The notes beneath the pieces are model-generated. The model worked only from the letters and a program-made list of their open reading frames with translations. It did not search any database and was not told the origin of the DNA. DNA of 64,000 nucleotides from Bradyrhizobium arachidis (GTDB taxonomy: Bacteria; Pseudomonadota; Alphaproteobacteria; Rhizobiales; Xanthobacteraceae). Shown piece by piece: positions 17,062-25,383 of this stretch. Both the position numbers and the translations under genes were made by a program. The stretch is taken from NCBI RefSeq assembly GCF_024758505.1, contig NZ_CP077970.1, positions 2,976,001-3,040,000 on the forward strand. Reading direction: 5' to 3'. Each line of letters starts with the position of its first letter. The stretch's first letter is position 1.

Positions 17062-17764
17062 GGGTCCCGCGGCGGCTGCTGCGTCAGATCCATGCCGCCG
17101 AAATCAAACTCGCCTCGAGATTGCTACCGCGATTAGCGGTCAGCTGGGGACTTGAGTCAAGCGGTCCCCCGGTCCTCAGGATCCTGAGGCCGGCCCCTCC
17201 GGTCGTCGCGAATCCGATCGCGCACACACGATATCACTCCCTTTCGCACGAACTGCGGACGGCAACCCCTCCGGTCAAGGGCGTAAAGCGGCTCTCGCTC
17301 AGGACTCGCGATTGATGAGAGATCGTCGCTTTGGCTGGTGGGGAAAGGCAGTCGTGCTCCAGCGACTTGCACCTCCGACATTCTAGGAGTTCGCCCGAGA
17401 GGGCTGGGAGCCGGCCACTTCAACAAAAAGGGAAAATCCACCCCGTGCAGCAGGCTCGATCGACCGCGCGGCGCGTTCAGCAGGGCCGTTGTCACTGTAG
17501 GCGTGAACGGGCTCCCGAATGGCGAAACCCGCCACCCTGCTTCACCGTGGGGCCCGTCGCAACCTCCGGGTTAGCCCGGAGTTGACCGGTCTTGTCGGCC
17601 ATCCCATGGTCGATGAGAACTTAATCCTATCGCCGGCGCGGCCGCTCGTCAGCCCGGAGCTTTGACAATCGCTTCATCGGAGAGGCGAGCGTCTGTTTGG
17701 CGACTGGATTTCCCCCCATTCCATGTATCTCGCAGACCGCCCGCTCGTCGGGAAGGAGCCTTCG
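17062..17764. other. Long intergenic region with one hairpin
   Basis: About 700 bp without a frame of coding character. A perfect hairpin CTCCGGG-TTAG-CCCGGAG lies at 17564-17581 without a T-tract. I found no copy of the tandem AraC-type sites described elsewhere in this window. Confidence 0.4.
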
Positions 17765-18778
17765 ATGTTTGCCGAGCTCGACAGCGGCAAGGACAGTCAC
17801 GAGAGTTTGCTGAGCACCTTCAAGGTGTTCGTGCCCGACGTGAGGATCGAGCTGAATGGCCCACGCAGGGCGAATCAGTGGCGGGGCCAGTTCGCCATGG
17901 CCAATCGGCTCTCCTGGTGGCAACTGGAAACGGAGACCGAGTGGACCTGCTGGCCGGAGCGCGAGGAGGAGAGGTTTTGTCTCGTGTTCCCTGCCTCTGG
18001 CGGGTTTGGCGCGCGGATCCGAGGCAAGTCCTTGCAGGCCGATTCCAGCAGCGCCCTGGTGCTCGGCGTCAAGGACATTTCGAAGACGTGGGCGCATGCC
18101 ACCGACGATCGGCATGGCCGCATGTCGTTGAAGCTCAAGGTGGCGGACGTCAGGAGGACCCTCACCAGCATCTTCGAGGACGCCACGCTGGAGAACATCG
18201 AGCTCAATCCGCTGCTGGACCTCGACAGTCCCGCGGGGCAGACCCTTTGGTCGCTGGTCCAGGCCATCGCGGCGGCGATGAAGGATGAGTCGATCAGGTC
18301 GGCGAAGGCGACCGCGCTGCTCCGCGAGGCCATACCTCGTTTGGTCTTCAAGAATTTTCCGCACCGCTTCATAGAGCGCCTCGCCCGTCACGGAGCGGAC
18401 GCCTCGCCGCGCCAGATCAGGGCCGCCGTCGATTTCATGCGTGCGCATATGCATGAGCCGCTCACGCTCGCGGAGATCGCGGAAGCGGTCGGAATCAGCG
18501 AGCGTTCGCTGCAGCACGGCTTCAGGACGTTTCGGGGAACGACGCCGGTGGCGCATTTGCGCGATCTGCGCCTCCAGCAGGCGCATGCCGAGCTATCGCT
18601 GGCCGAGAACACGCTGCCGGTGAGCGAGGTGGCGCTGAAATGGGGCTTCACGCATATGGGGCGCTTTGCGGCCAAGTATCAGGCCGCGTACGGCCAGTCA
18701 CCTTCCGAGACCCGCAAGCGCGCGGGAAGCGCACATCTGAAAGTAACTGAGCGGGAAATCCAGTCTCCTTCTTCCTGA
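17765..18778 (+). CDS. AraC-family transcriptional regulator (paralogue 1)
   Basis: 337 residues. The N-terminal effector-binding domain (about 1-200) is followed by a C-terminal AraC double helix-turn-helix: IAEAVGISERSLQHGFRTF, then VSEVALKWGFTHMGRFAAKY. I chose ATG 17765 because AAGGAG lies about 8 bases upstream. Two paralogues lie at 19398 and 22243 on the other strand. The second recognition helix is nearly identical in all three (ALKWGFxHMGRFAAxY), so they probably read related sites; such sites occur six times between 18830 and 24547. Confidence 0.9.
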   Translation: MFAELDSGKDSHESLLSTFKVFVPDVRIELNGPRRANQWRGQFAMANRLSWWQLETETEWTCWPEREEERFCLVFPASGGFGARIRGKSLQADSSSALVLGVKDISKTWAHATDDRHGRMSLKLKVADVRRTLTSIFEDATLENIELNPLLDLDSPAGQTLWSLVQAIAAAMKDESIRSAKATALLREAIPRLVFKNFPHRFIERLARHGADASPRQIRAAVDFMRAHMHEPLTLAEIAEAVGISERSLQHGFRTFRGTTPVAHLRDLRLQQAHAELSLAENTLPVSEVALKWGFTHMGRFAAKYQAAYGQSPSETRKRAGSAHLKVTEREIQSPSS

Positions 18779-18829
18779 ACATGTCGGCGTGCGTCTCGGA
18801 TGGGCATCGCGGCCGAAACCATCGCACGC

Positions 18830-18893
18830 TATCCAGTTCGCGAAGGATCTGTCCGTATCCTGCAAGCAGCGCTTCGCGGGCAATGTTTGATTA
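18830..18893 (+). promoter_or_regulatory. Tandem AraC-type site A with promoter-like element
   Basis: Half-sites TATCCAGTTCGCGAA (from 18830) and TGTCCGTATCCTGCA (18850-18864) are in direct repeat, 20 bp apart. Exactly 16 bp after the second lies CAATGTTTGATTA (18881-18893), a variant of the element found after sites C and E. It is upstream of the small gene at 18978. Confidence 0.65.
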
Positions 18894-18977
18894 TCCTTTG
18901 CGGTTCTAACTCTTGGTGCGGCACCATTGTGCGATCGCGGCGATCAGCGATCTGACATGCGCGCGAGGGGGGCAATC

Positions 18978-19346
18978 GTGGGAACTGTCGTCAGATTTGA
19001 GAGGCAAACGGATGCGCTAGCGAAGCTGCGACAGCCGGACCTCGTGCTTGATATTCGGGCGAGGCTTGCGATCGATGCGGACCGAATCGAACAGGCGGCG
19101 TCCGCCTGCGAGATCGTCGTCGGTTGCATCGAAAGCCTGCAGCGCAGTCTTGCGACCCTCGATGGCTTGCAGCGCTCGCTTCTCGCGTGCGAAGACGGTC
19201 AGCCGATCGAATTGCACACGACGGCGGTCAAGTCGCAGCTCTCCTCGCAGCTCGAGAGCGTTGCGAGCATCTTGCGTACGCTGGGTGACGCCTCTGAGGA
19301 GGTTTCCCGGGTCGGCGCCGCCATGGAGCGTCAGGCGCTGACGTGA
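18978..19346 (+). CDS. Small helical protein, possible chemotaxis accessory
   Basis: 122 residues from GTG 18978, chosen because GAGGGGGG lies at 18965-18972. It has no recognised domain and is predicted to be almost all helix (ALAKLRQPDLVLDIRARLAI, CIESLQRSLATLDGLQRSLL, QLSSQLESVASILRTLGDAS). It has no membrane segment or signal. It carries tandem site A and the same promoter element as the HemAT-like receptor and the che operon, which supports both its reality and a role in the same regulon. Function unknown. Confidence 0.6.
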   Translation: MGTVVRFERQTDALAKLRQPDLVLDIRARLAIDADRIEQAASACEIVVGCIESLQRSLATLDGLQRSLLACEDGQPIELHTTAVKSQLSSQLESVASILRTLGDASEEVSRVGAAMERQALT

Positions 19347-19397
19347 TCCCCGCGCCGCATGCATCGTGGAACGATGGATTGATCTCGTATTGTGAAG

Positions 19398-20405
19398 CTA
19401 ATAGATGCCAAGGGCACGCCTGACGGTTTCGGACGGAGAGACGCCAAAAGCCGCACGATATTGCGCCGCAAAACGACCCATATGCGTGAAGCCCCATTTC
19501 AGTGCGACTTCATGGATCGGAAGGCGGTTTTCGGGACGCGCCAATTCCGTATGAACGGCTTCGAGCCTGATCTGTCGCAGATACATTGCAGGCGTTGTAT
19601 CGCGATATCTGCGAAACCCGAGCTGGAGGTATCTGTCGCTGATTCCGACGGCCTCCGCGATGTCGATCATCGTCAGCGAGCGATGCAGATTGGCGCGCAT
19701 GTATTCGATGGCACGATGAATGTGCCTAGGCGTAACATCGGCCGGACCTCGATCCAATTTGTCGATGAAACGATGCGGCACATTCTCGAAGACCAACCGC
19801 AGGGCAGCTTCCGTGAGCAGGGCCATCGCCTTCGGCGAACGCACCAGCAATTGCTGCTCATGCATGCCCGAGACGACCGTGCGCGACAGTTGAAGGAGAG
19901 TTCGTCCCGTGTTGGTCGACAGATCGATCGTTGGGGTCAAGTCCAGCTTCGTCAATGCCGCGTGGCCGAACATCGCCTTGAGCACGCCGGCGACGAGATT
20001 GGCATCGAACCGCAGCATGACGTTCGCATAGCTTCCGTCCATCGCCTTCATCTGATGACGCCGCAACATCGATAGCGGCGCAAGAGCGATGGTCGCGGGC
20101 GTTCGCCGCGCGCTTCGCGTGCCGACAGTCATGTCGGCAGAACCGGCGGTGAGAAATGCCATCACCAGGTCGTCGTCGAGCGATTCCGACGAATAGGACC
20201 AGTCAGCGGAATATCGCGTCCTCCAGACACTGACGCCTTGTCCTGCCGAGATATCAGATCGCCAGCGAAACGCTGCATCGGAATTTGGCGGCGAGACTTT
20301 GATCGAGAACAAGTGCGCGCCGAACGAGGCGAGCAGGTTCTCAAAGCCTGCTCCGGACAGGACGGGCGCCTCTTCGAATGTCCCTTGCAATATAGGTTCC
20401 GCCAT
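19398..20405 (-). CDS. AraC-family transcriptional regulator (paralogue 2)
   Basis: 335 residues with an N-terminal effector domain and a C-terminal AraC double helix-turn-helix (IAEAVGISDRYLQLGFRRY; ALKWGFTHMGRFAAQY). The frame can be extended to a TTG at 20501, but tandem site B lies at 20486-20525 and overlaps it. The first residues conserved with paralogue 3 begin near the ATG at 20405, so I use that start. It is divergent from the globin-coupled receptor gene at 20847. Site B in its upstream region suggests self-regulation. Confidence 0.85.
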   Translation of the reverse strand: MAEPILQGTFEEAPVLSGAGFENLLASFGAHLFSIKVSPPNSDAAFRWRSDISAGQGVSVWRTRYSADWSYSSESLDDDLVMAFLTAGSADMTVGTRSARRTPATIALAPLSMLRRHQMKAMDGSYANVMLRFDANLVAGVLKAMFGHAALTKLDLTPTIDLSTNTGRTLLQLSRTVVSGMHEQQLLVRSPKAMALLTEAALRLVFENVPHRFIDKLDRGPADVTPRHIHRAIEYMRANLHRSLTMIDIAEAVGISDRYLQLGFRRYRDTTPAMYLRQIRLEAVHTELARPENRLPIHEVALKWGFTHMGRFAAQYRAAFGVSPSETVRRALGIY

Positions 20406-20485
20406 ACCCCGTTTCGGCAATATAATTCCATCGCGCGGCGGGACCTTCGTTTCAACCGGCTTGCGAAGGCAAACCGGTGGGATCC

Positions 20486-20525
20486 TATCCAGTTTGCGCA
20501 AAAGCTGTCCGGATCGCGCAGGTTG
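20486..20525 (+). promoter_or_regulatory. Tandem AraC-type site B
   Basis: Half-sites TATCCAGTTTGCGCA (from 20486) and TGTCCGGATCGCGCA (20506-20520) are in direct repeat, 20 bp apart. They lie upstream of the leftward AraC paralogue 2 and 189 bp before the first half-site of pair C. No TTTGATT element follows. Confidence 0.65.
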
Positions 20526-20674
20526 CAGGATCCAATGTCCGGGTCATGGACCGAGCGGAGACGAGCGGTAGATCTCGCTCTGGTGTGGATGTTACGGTCT
20601 GTCGCTGCACGGGCGGGCCGACAAGGCACGCGATCGTGCCACGTGTTTCGCGAGCTCGCCGAAGAGGCGTTCGA

Positions 20675-20739
20675 CATCCAATTTCCGAACGATCAGTCCG
20701 TATCGCGCAGACAAGCCGCCATAGTTAAGATTTGATTTG
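20675..20739 (+). promoter_or_regulatory. Tandem AraC-type site C with promoter-like element
   Basis: Half-sites CATCCAATTTCCGAA (from 20675) and AGTCCGTATCGCGCA (20695-20709), 20 bp apart. After exactly 16 bp comes TAAGATTTGATTTG (20726-20739). If TAAGAT is the -10 box, the second half-site overlaps the -35 position, as in class II AraC activation. It lies about 110 bp upstream of the receptor gene at 20847. Confidence 0.7.
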
Positions 20740-20846
20740 TTCTCGCCGCGTCTACTTCCCCGGCGCTTGTTCGCGCAGATGTATCCGTGTTCGCGGCTGT
20801 CTGCGCCTTGTCGGCGCGAGGACGTCGAATACTTCGTGGGGGAGCT

Positions 20847-22193
20847 ATGACCAACGACACGACCGACCGCGACGATCGCGAGAACCGCCTTCGCTTCTTG
20901 CGCATCGACCAGAAGACCGGGGCGGCGCTACGCGAATTCTGGCCGGTGGTCGAAAAAGCTCTGCCTGTCATCCTCGAGGGGTTCTACAAACATCTTGCGG
21001 GCAACCCGGCATTGGCGAAGCTGGTCGGCAATCAGATGAAACGCCTGCAAGGCGCCCAATCCGCGCACTGGGCGCGCATGTTCGACGGTCATTTCGACGG
21101 TGCCTACGTGCAGGGTGTTCGAACGATCGGCCTGGTGCACAGCAAGATCGGGTTGGAGCCGCGCTGGTACATCGGGGGCTACGCTTTCGTGTTGTCGCAC
21201 CTCACGGACCTCGCGATCGCCACCTATCGGTGGAACAGGGCCCGTTTGGGGGACGTCATCACTGCCGTGAATAGTGCCGTGATGCTCGATATGGACTTTG
21301 CGATTTCGGTCTATCAGGAGGCCCTGCTGGACGAGCGGGCCAAGCGCCAGAGGACGGTCGATGGCTTGATCGTCGACTTCGAACGGCAGGTGACCGTCGC
21401 ACTGGAAGCGCTGTCGACGTCTTCGATCGCGTTGAACGACACCGCTGGTACCATGGCGCGGACCGCGGAGGCGACGACGCAGCGGGCGAGCAACGTGGCA
21501 GCAGCCTCGGAGCTGGCTTCGACCAACGTGCAGTCCGTTGCCTCGGCCAGCGAAGAGATGGCCTCCTCCGTGACCGAAATCGGCCGGCAGGCCCACGAGT
21601 CGACGCGGATTTCGACAGAGGCCGTCGAACTCTCGCGGAGTGCCGATCAGCGTATTCACTCGCTGTCCGAGGCCGCGTCGAAGATCGGCACCGTCGTCGA
21701 ACTCATCAACACGATCGCCGGTCAAACCAACCTGTTGGCGCTGAATGCGACGATCGAGGCGGCCCGTGCCGGCGAGGCCGGAAGGGGCTTTGCCGTGGTG
21801 GCGTCCGAGGTCAAGACATTGGCGGAGCAAACCTCGAAAGCCACGAGCGAAATCGGGCAACAGGTCGCCGGGATACAGACGGCAACGCAAGAAGCTGTCA
21901 CGACGATTCGCGAGGTCAGCCATATCATTCACCGCATTTCTGAGATTGCTGCTGCAATCGCCGGCGCCGTGGAGGAGCAGGGCATGGCAACGCAGGAGAT
22001 CACGCGGAATGCGCAACAGGCGGCCAGAGGCACGGGCGACGTTTCCTCGAACATCGCCGGTGTGAGCCATGCCGCGGACGAGGCGGTGGCCGCATCGAGC
22101 CAGGTGCAGCTCGCTTCCTCCCAACTCGCCAAGCAGGGCGAAGAGCTGGGCACCGAGGTGCAGCGCTTCCTCAGGGGTATCCGTGCGGCGTGA
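20847..22193 (+). CDS. Globin-coupled methyl-accepting chemotaxis protein (HemAT-like)
   Basis: 448-residue soluble chemoreceptor without membrane segments. Residues 1 to about 165 are a protoglobin-type sensor: [18 protein letters not shown], then [19 protein letters not shown], in which His98 matches the proximal heme ligand of HemAT. The C-terminal signalling domain has the canonical hairpin tip ([36 protein letters not shown]). It should sense O2 or another heme ligand and signal to CheA. ATG 20847 follows GGGGGAG closely. Tandem site C drives it. Confidence 0.9.
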   Translation: MTNDTTDRDDRENRLRFLRIDQKTGAALREFWPVVEKALPVILEGFYKHLAGNPALAKLVGNQMKRLQGAQSAHWARMFDGHFDGAYVQGVRTIGLVHSKIGLEPRWYIGGYAFVLSHLTDLAIATYRWNRARLGDVITAVNSAVMLDMDFAISVYQEALLDERAKRQRTVDGLIVDFERQVTVALEALSTSSIALNDTAGTMARTAEATTQRASNVAAASELASTNVQSVASASEEMASSVTEIGRQAHESTRISTEAVELSRSADQRIHSLSEAASKIGTVVELINTIAGQTNLLALNATIEAARAGEAGRGFAVVASEVKTLAEQTSKATSEIGQQVAGIQTATQEAVTTIREVSHIIHRISEIAAAIAGAVEEQGMATQEITRNAQQAARGTGDVSSNIAGVSHAADEAVAASSQVQLASSQLAKQGEELGTEVQRFLRGIRAA

Positions 22194-22242
22194 TCGCGCC
22201 GGGTTCCGCCCGCCTCGCTTCCAGTCGAGTTCACCCGCCTCG

Positions 22243-23322
22243 CTAGGGCTGCGGACGGAGGATGTGGGGTGCGCCGGCGCGCCTGGCTGTTTCCGAGGGG
22301 GTAACGCCGAAGGTCCGGCGATACTGGGCTGCGAAGCGTCCCATGTGAGCAAATCCCCACTTCAGGGCGACTTCGCTGACCGGCAATGTATTCCCGGGCG
22401 AAGACAACTCGCTGTGGACCGCGTCAAGCCTGACGCGCCGCAGATAGTACGCCGGCGACGTCTCGTAGTGCTTGCGGAAGCCGAGCTCCAGAGAGCGGCT
22501 GCTGATGCCGACCGCGGCCGCGATGTCGCCCATCGTCAGCGGCAGGTGAAGATTGGCCCGCATGTAGTCGATCGCCCGCTTGATCTGTTGTGGCGCAGTA
22601 GCGCCGCCTTGCTGCTGGAGCTTTGCAGAGAGACGGTGTGGCACCTCTTCAAGGATCAATCGGAGAGCGGCCTCCGTCAGCAACGCCATGGCCTTGGGTG
22701 AGCGCAGGAGCACTTGTTCGTCGCGCATGCCGTTCGCCAGTGCAGAGGCAATCGACTGCAACGTCTGTCCCAGGTGGGTCGAAAGATCGATAGCGGGCGT
22801 GAGATTGAGGCTCGTTAGTGGCGCCCCCTCGAACATGTCGACCAGCAGCCGGGCGACGGTGCCTGCCTCGAAGCGCATCGTCACACCGGTGAGACTTCCG
22901 TCGCGCACGAATACGGCCTGCCGCCTCAGGGTCGGCTGCGCGTAAACGGCCAGGCGCGATGAGGTCTGCTCAACCGTCCGCGAGCCGATCGCCAGCTCAG
23001 AGCCTCCGGTGCCGAGAAAGCACAGATTGAGGTTCTCCGTATCGTTGTCCGAACCGTAGGCCCAGCCGCTCGAATACGCCGCGCGGACCACGCTCACCCC
23101 CGGTCCCACTGCGAAGTCTGACTGCCACCGAAATCCAGCGCGAGGATTCGGCGGGGTAATCTTCAGTGGCAGCAGACGCGATCGGTAGTAGGCGAGGAGA
23201 TCTTCGAAATTCGAGCCTTGGACGACAGGAGTTTCGCGAAGTGGATCCTTTGGCAAGTCGTGACTCGTCGAAAAAGGTATCCCGGCGCGGAGATGCAAAC
23301 ACGAGCCTGATCGAAGGTTCAA
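22243..23322 (-). CDS. AraC-family transcriptional regulator (paralogue 3)
   Basis: Up to 359 residues. It has the same architecture as the two other paralogues, with helix-turn-helix units IAAAVGISSRSLELGFRKH and ALKWGFAHMGRFAAQY. The outermost start is TTG 23322; a TTG at 23256 (reading PKDPLRETPVV) matches the N-terminus of paralogue 2 better. It converges with the HemAT-like gene, 49 bp apart. Tandem site F lies just upstream (23359-23393). Confidence 0.85.
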   Translation of the reverse strand: MNLRSGSCLHLRAGIPFSTSHDLPKDPLRETPVVQGSNFEDLLAYYRSRLLPLKITPPNPRAGFRWQSDFAVGPGVSVVRAAYSSGWAYGSDNDTENLNLCFLGTGGSELAIGSRTVEQTSSRLAVYAQPTLRRQAVFVRDGSLTGVTMRFEAGTVARLLVDMFEGAPLTSLNLTPAIDLSTHLGQTLQSIASALANGMRDEQVLLRSPKAMALLTEAALRLILEEVPHRLSAKLQQQGGATAPQQIKRAIDYMRANLHLPLTMGDIAAAVGISSRSLELGFRKHYETSPAYYLRRVRLDAVHSELSSPGNTLPVSEVALKWGFAHMGRFAAQYRRTFGVTPSETARRAGAPHILRPQP

Positions 23323-23358
23323 GCCCTACAAAGGTTATCCCGTCATATCGTCTCACGA

Positions 23359-23393
23359 TATCCGTTTTCCGAATGACATGTCCACATCCCGCA
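23359..23393 (+). promoter_or_regulatory. Tandem AraC-type site F
   Basis: Half-sites TATCCGTTTTCCGAA (from 23359) and TGTCCACATCCCGCA (23379-23393), 20 bp apart, in the gap between parA and AraC paralogue 3 and upstream of the latter. No TTTGATT element follows. Confidence 0.6.
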
Positions 23394-23423
23394 CTGCGGC
23401 GCGCGTTCTGCGTGCCGCAGTGC
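23391..23423 (-). terminator. Strong hairpin after the parA-like gene
   Basis: Perfect 10-bp inverted repeat GCACTGCGGC (23391-23400) / GCCGCAGTGC (23414-23423), 27 bases beyond the parA stop codon in its reading direction. No T-tract follows, so it may be a processing or Rho-assisted end. It touches site F. Confidence 0.45.
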
Positions 23424-23449
23424 GGTGCGCCGCGAAGCTCCGTCCGAGG

Positions 23450-24187
23450 TCAGAGGATGAACGCGGGCTGTTCTGCTCGGATCGGCAGATGCAGTCCTGC
23501 AAAGGGGGAGGTCGCAACCACACCGGCCGACGCGTCGACGCCCAGCCGGGCCTCGATCCAATTCCACAGGCGACGGATCTCTTCGGTTGATTTGCTCGTC
23601 GGCGCGTATTCGCTGACCGCGAGCCCGGCGCTCAATGCATCCTGATGATCGTTGCGCATGACGATGAAAGGTCGCGCGAGCACCTCAATGAGGTCTATCG
23701 CTGCTTCGTCGGCAAGCGTCTCAGCGGCGTCGTCGATGCGGCGGCCGCGGCTTGGCACCTGGTTGAGCACGAATGCAAACGGCTTGCTCCAGGCCCGAAC
23801 AAGACTGAGCGTCGATGCCGTCGCTTCGATGTCGGCCGTGGTCGGTCGCGCCGGGATCAGGCACAGGTCGGCGTGGCGAATCGCCGCGGTCCTTGCCGAG
23901 CTGACGCCGCCGGCCGCATCGATGATGGTCAGCGTCACGCCGCTATCCCTGAGCGCACGCAGGCGCGGCTCGATGTCCTGGACGGTATCGATGGTCTCGA
24001 CAATTGGCTCCGCATCGACGCGGCGCTTGCGCCAGTTCGAGAGCGTTCCCTGCGGGTCGGCGTCGATCAGCCGAACGTTGTGTCCGGCCTTCTTCGCGGC
24101 CAACGCAAGGCTGATGGCGAGCGTGCTCTTGCCGCTGCCTCCTTTTTGGGTCGCCAGTACGATCGTGTGCATGGAGTGAAGTGCCAT
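23450..24187 (-). CDS. ParA/Soj-family partition ATPase
   Basis: About 245 residues. It has deviant Walker A TQKGGSGKSTLAISLALAA near residues 13-31, Walker A' (LIDADPQGTLSNWRKR) and Walker B (LTIIDAAGG). ATG 24187 has GGAAG upstream. There is no ParB and no parS-like palindrome beside it, and the nearest genes encode soluble chemoreceptors and Che proteins. In other bacteria orphan ParA proteins (PpfA, ParC) position such clusters, so this may do the same. The C-terminal tail of about 30 residues is not conserved ParA sequence. Confidence 0.85.
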   Translation of the reverse strand: MALHSMHTIVLATQKGGSGKSTLAISLALAAKKAGHNVRLIDADPQGTLSNWRKRRVDAEPIVETIDTVQDIEPRLRALRDSGVTLTIIDAAGGVSSARTAAIRHADLCLIPARPTTADIEATASTLSLVRAWSKPFAFVLNQVPSRGRRIDDAAETLADEAAIDLIEVLARPFIVMRNDHQDALSAGLAVSEYAPTSKSTEEIRRLWNWIEARLGVDASAGVVATSPFAGLHLPIRAEQPAFIL

Positions 24188-24347
24188 ATGTGTCTTCCAT
24201 TGATTGGAGAAGCGGGACGCAAGGAAAACGCAACTGCACTGAAGGCTGCTTCGTCGAAACGGCGAGCCCATTCCGTCATATCTGCAGATTCCGGGTTAAC
24301 AGTTCACTGAGTAAGCGCGGCTCCGGTCGCCAAACTCACCCGCGAGC

Positions 24348-24382
24348 TATCCGGATTGCGAACACAGCATCCGGATCGCGCA
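24348..24382 (+). promoter_or_regulatory. Tandem AraC-type site D
   Basis: Half-sites TATCCGGATTGCGAA (from 24348) and CATCCGGATCGCGCA (24368-24382), 20 bp apart, between the divergent parA-like gene and the che operon. It is exactly 160 bp upstream of pair E. No promoter element follows on this strand. Confidence 0.65.
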
Positions 24383-24507
24383 TTCAGCGCGAAGCATGTC
24401 ACGCGTGCGAGGGGATCGCGGAGCGAGAGCGGCCCTGAGTCGCGGATGGAGAAGGCGAGGATCGCGCGAATGCGAGCGCAAGCAGCCCCGCAAAAACACG
24501 GCCTCCG

Positions 24508-24571
24508 CATCCGCTTCCCGCAAATCCTATCCGGATCGCGCAAGTGGGGCGCGACAGGTAAGATTTGATTT
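24508..24571 (+). promoter_or_regulatory. Tandem AraC-type site E with che operon promoter
   Basis: Half-sites CATCCGCTTCCCGCA (from 24508) and TATCCGGATCGCGCA (24528-24542), 20 bp apart. After exactly 16 bp comes TAAGATTTGATTT (24559-24571), identical to the element after site C. It lies about 90 bp before the first gene of the che operon. Confidence 0.7.
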
Positions 24572-24661
24572 AACTCCCCCACCTCTAGTTGGCGAACACG
24601 TCGGAATCGCAAGCAGTGTGTTCGCGATCGTTTCGCGGCGCGAGGGGGGACCGAAGGCTTC

Positions 24662-25018
24662 ATGAATATCTCGGCTGGGGGTTCGGAAGGCCGTGTGCGG
24701 TTGCAGGGGAGTCTCACCCTGCGCGACGCAAAGCAGGTGCAAGGATTGTTGCTGGACGCCATCAGCGCGTCCCGCGAAGTCGAAATCGATGTCAGCGATG
24801 TCAGCAGCATCGATGTCAGCATCATTCAGTTGATCGTGAGCGCGCGCAAGAGCGCCGAGCAACGCGGGCGCAAGCTGGCGCTTGCGACGGAATCGAACGG
24901 CGCATTCAGGGCAACGCTGGCAAAGGCGGGATTTCTCGGTGACGACGGCGCCTGCCGTCACGTCGACGAAGAATTTTGGACCGGCGGCGGGTTGCAGAAA
25001 ACGGGGATTGGAGCATGA
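24662..25018 (+). CDS. STAS-domain protein (anti-sigma-factor-antagonist type)
   Basis: 118 residues with a STAS fold: RVRLQGSLTLRDAKQVQGLL, then IDVSDVSSIDVSIIQLIVSA. The Ser in IDVS sits where SpoIIAA-type proteins are phosphorylated, so it could be a phospho-switch partner of a kinase or part of the chemotaxis output. It is the first gene of the che operon and overlaps cheY by ATGA. No anti-sigma kinase is encoded nearby. Confidence 0.8.
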   Translation: MNISAGGSEGRVRLQGSLTLRDAKQVQGLLLDAISASREVEIDVSDVSSIDVSIIQLIVSARKSAEQRGRKLALATESNGAFRATLAKAGFLGDDGACRHVDEEFWTGGGLQKTGIGA

Positions 25019-25383
25019 GTAAGAGCGTTCTGGTGGTCGACGATTCCGCCTCGATTCGGCAGATGGTGACGTTGACGTTGTCGGGAGCGGGTTACGCCAC
25101 GCTCGAAGCCGTCGACGGCGAGGACGGCTACGCCAAGGCGACGGCCAATCCGATTCGCGCGGTGGTGACCGACCTCAACATGCCGCGGATGAACGGCATC
25201 GAGTTCATCCGCAAGTTTCGCGCGCATCCGTCCAGCACCGGCGTGCCGATCATCTTTCTCACGACGGAATCGGACGAGGACATGAAGCGGCAGGCGAAGG
25301 AAGCCGGCGCGACCGCCTGGATGGTGAAGCCGTTCAAGCAGGACCAGCTCCTGGCCGTCATCAAGAAGGTCGCCGGCGCATGA
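25015..25383 (+). CDS. cheY: Chemotaxis response regulator CheY
   Basis: 122-residue single receiver domain. Acidic pair D9/D10 (VVDDSASIRQ), phospho-acceptor D53 (VVTDLNMPRMNG), Thr83 and Lys105 (MVKPF) are all present. No output domain, so it acts by binding the flagellar switch, or as a phosphate sink. ATG 25015 overlaps the STAS stop, and its own stop overlaps cheA. Confidence 0.93.
   Translation: MSKSVLVVDDSASIRQMVTLTLSGAGYATLEAVDGEDGYAKATANPIRAVVTDLNMPRMNGIEFIRKFRAHPSSTGVPIIFLTTESDEDMKRQAKEAGATAWMVKPFKQDQLLAVIKKVAGA

Noticed and set aside
17564..17581. Hairpin CTCCGGG-TTAG-CCCGGAG as a Rho-independent terminator
   Set aside because: It has no T-tract and lies far from any stop codon in the right direction; kept only as a note in the intergenic entry.
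17560..17765. Search for a tandem AraC site upstream of AraC paralogue 1
   Set aside because: ATTCC and CATCC words occur, but no pair at 20-bp spacing with the GCGCA part was found.
20928..22352. 474-codon frame opposite the HemAT-like receptor gene
   Set aside because: It is antisense to a canonical receptor, its product is Arg/His/Gly-rich, and it has no ribosome site or family resemblance.
23391..23423. Ten-bp inverted repeat as a parS site for the ParA
   Set aside because: Its sequence is unlike known parS palindromes, no ParB gene is near, and its position just after the parA stop fits a transcript end better.
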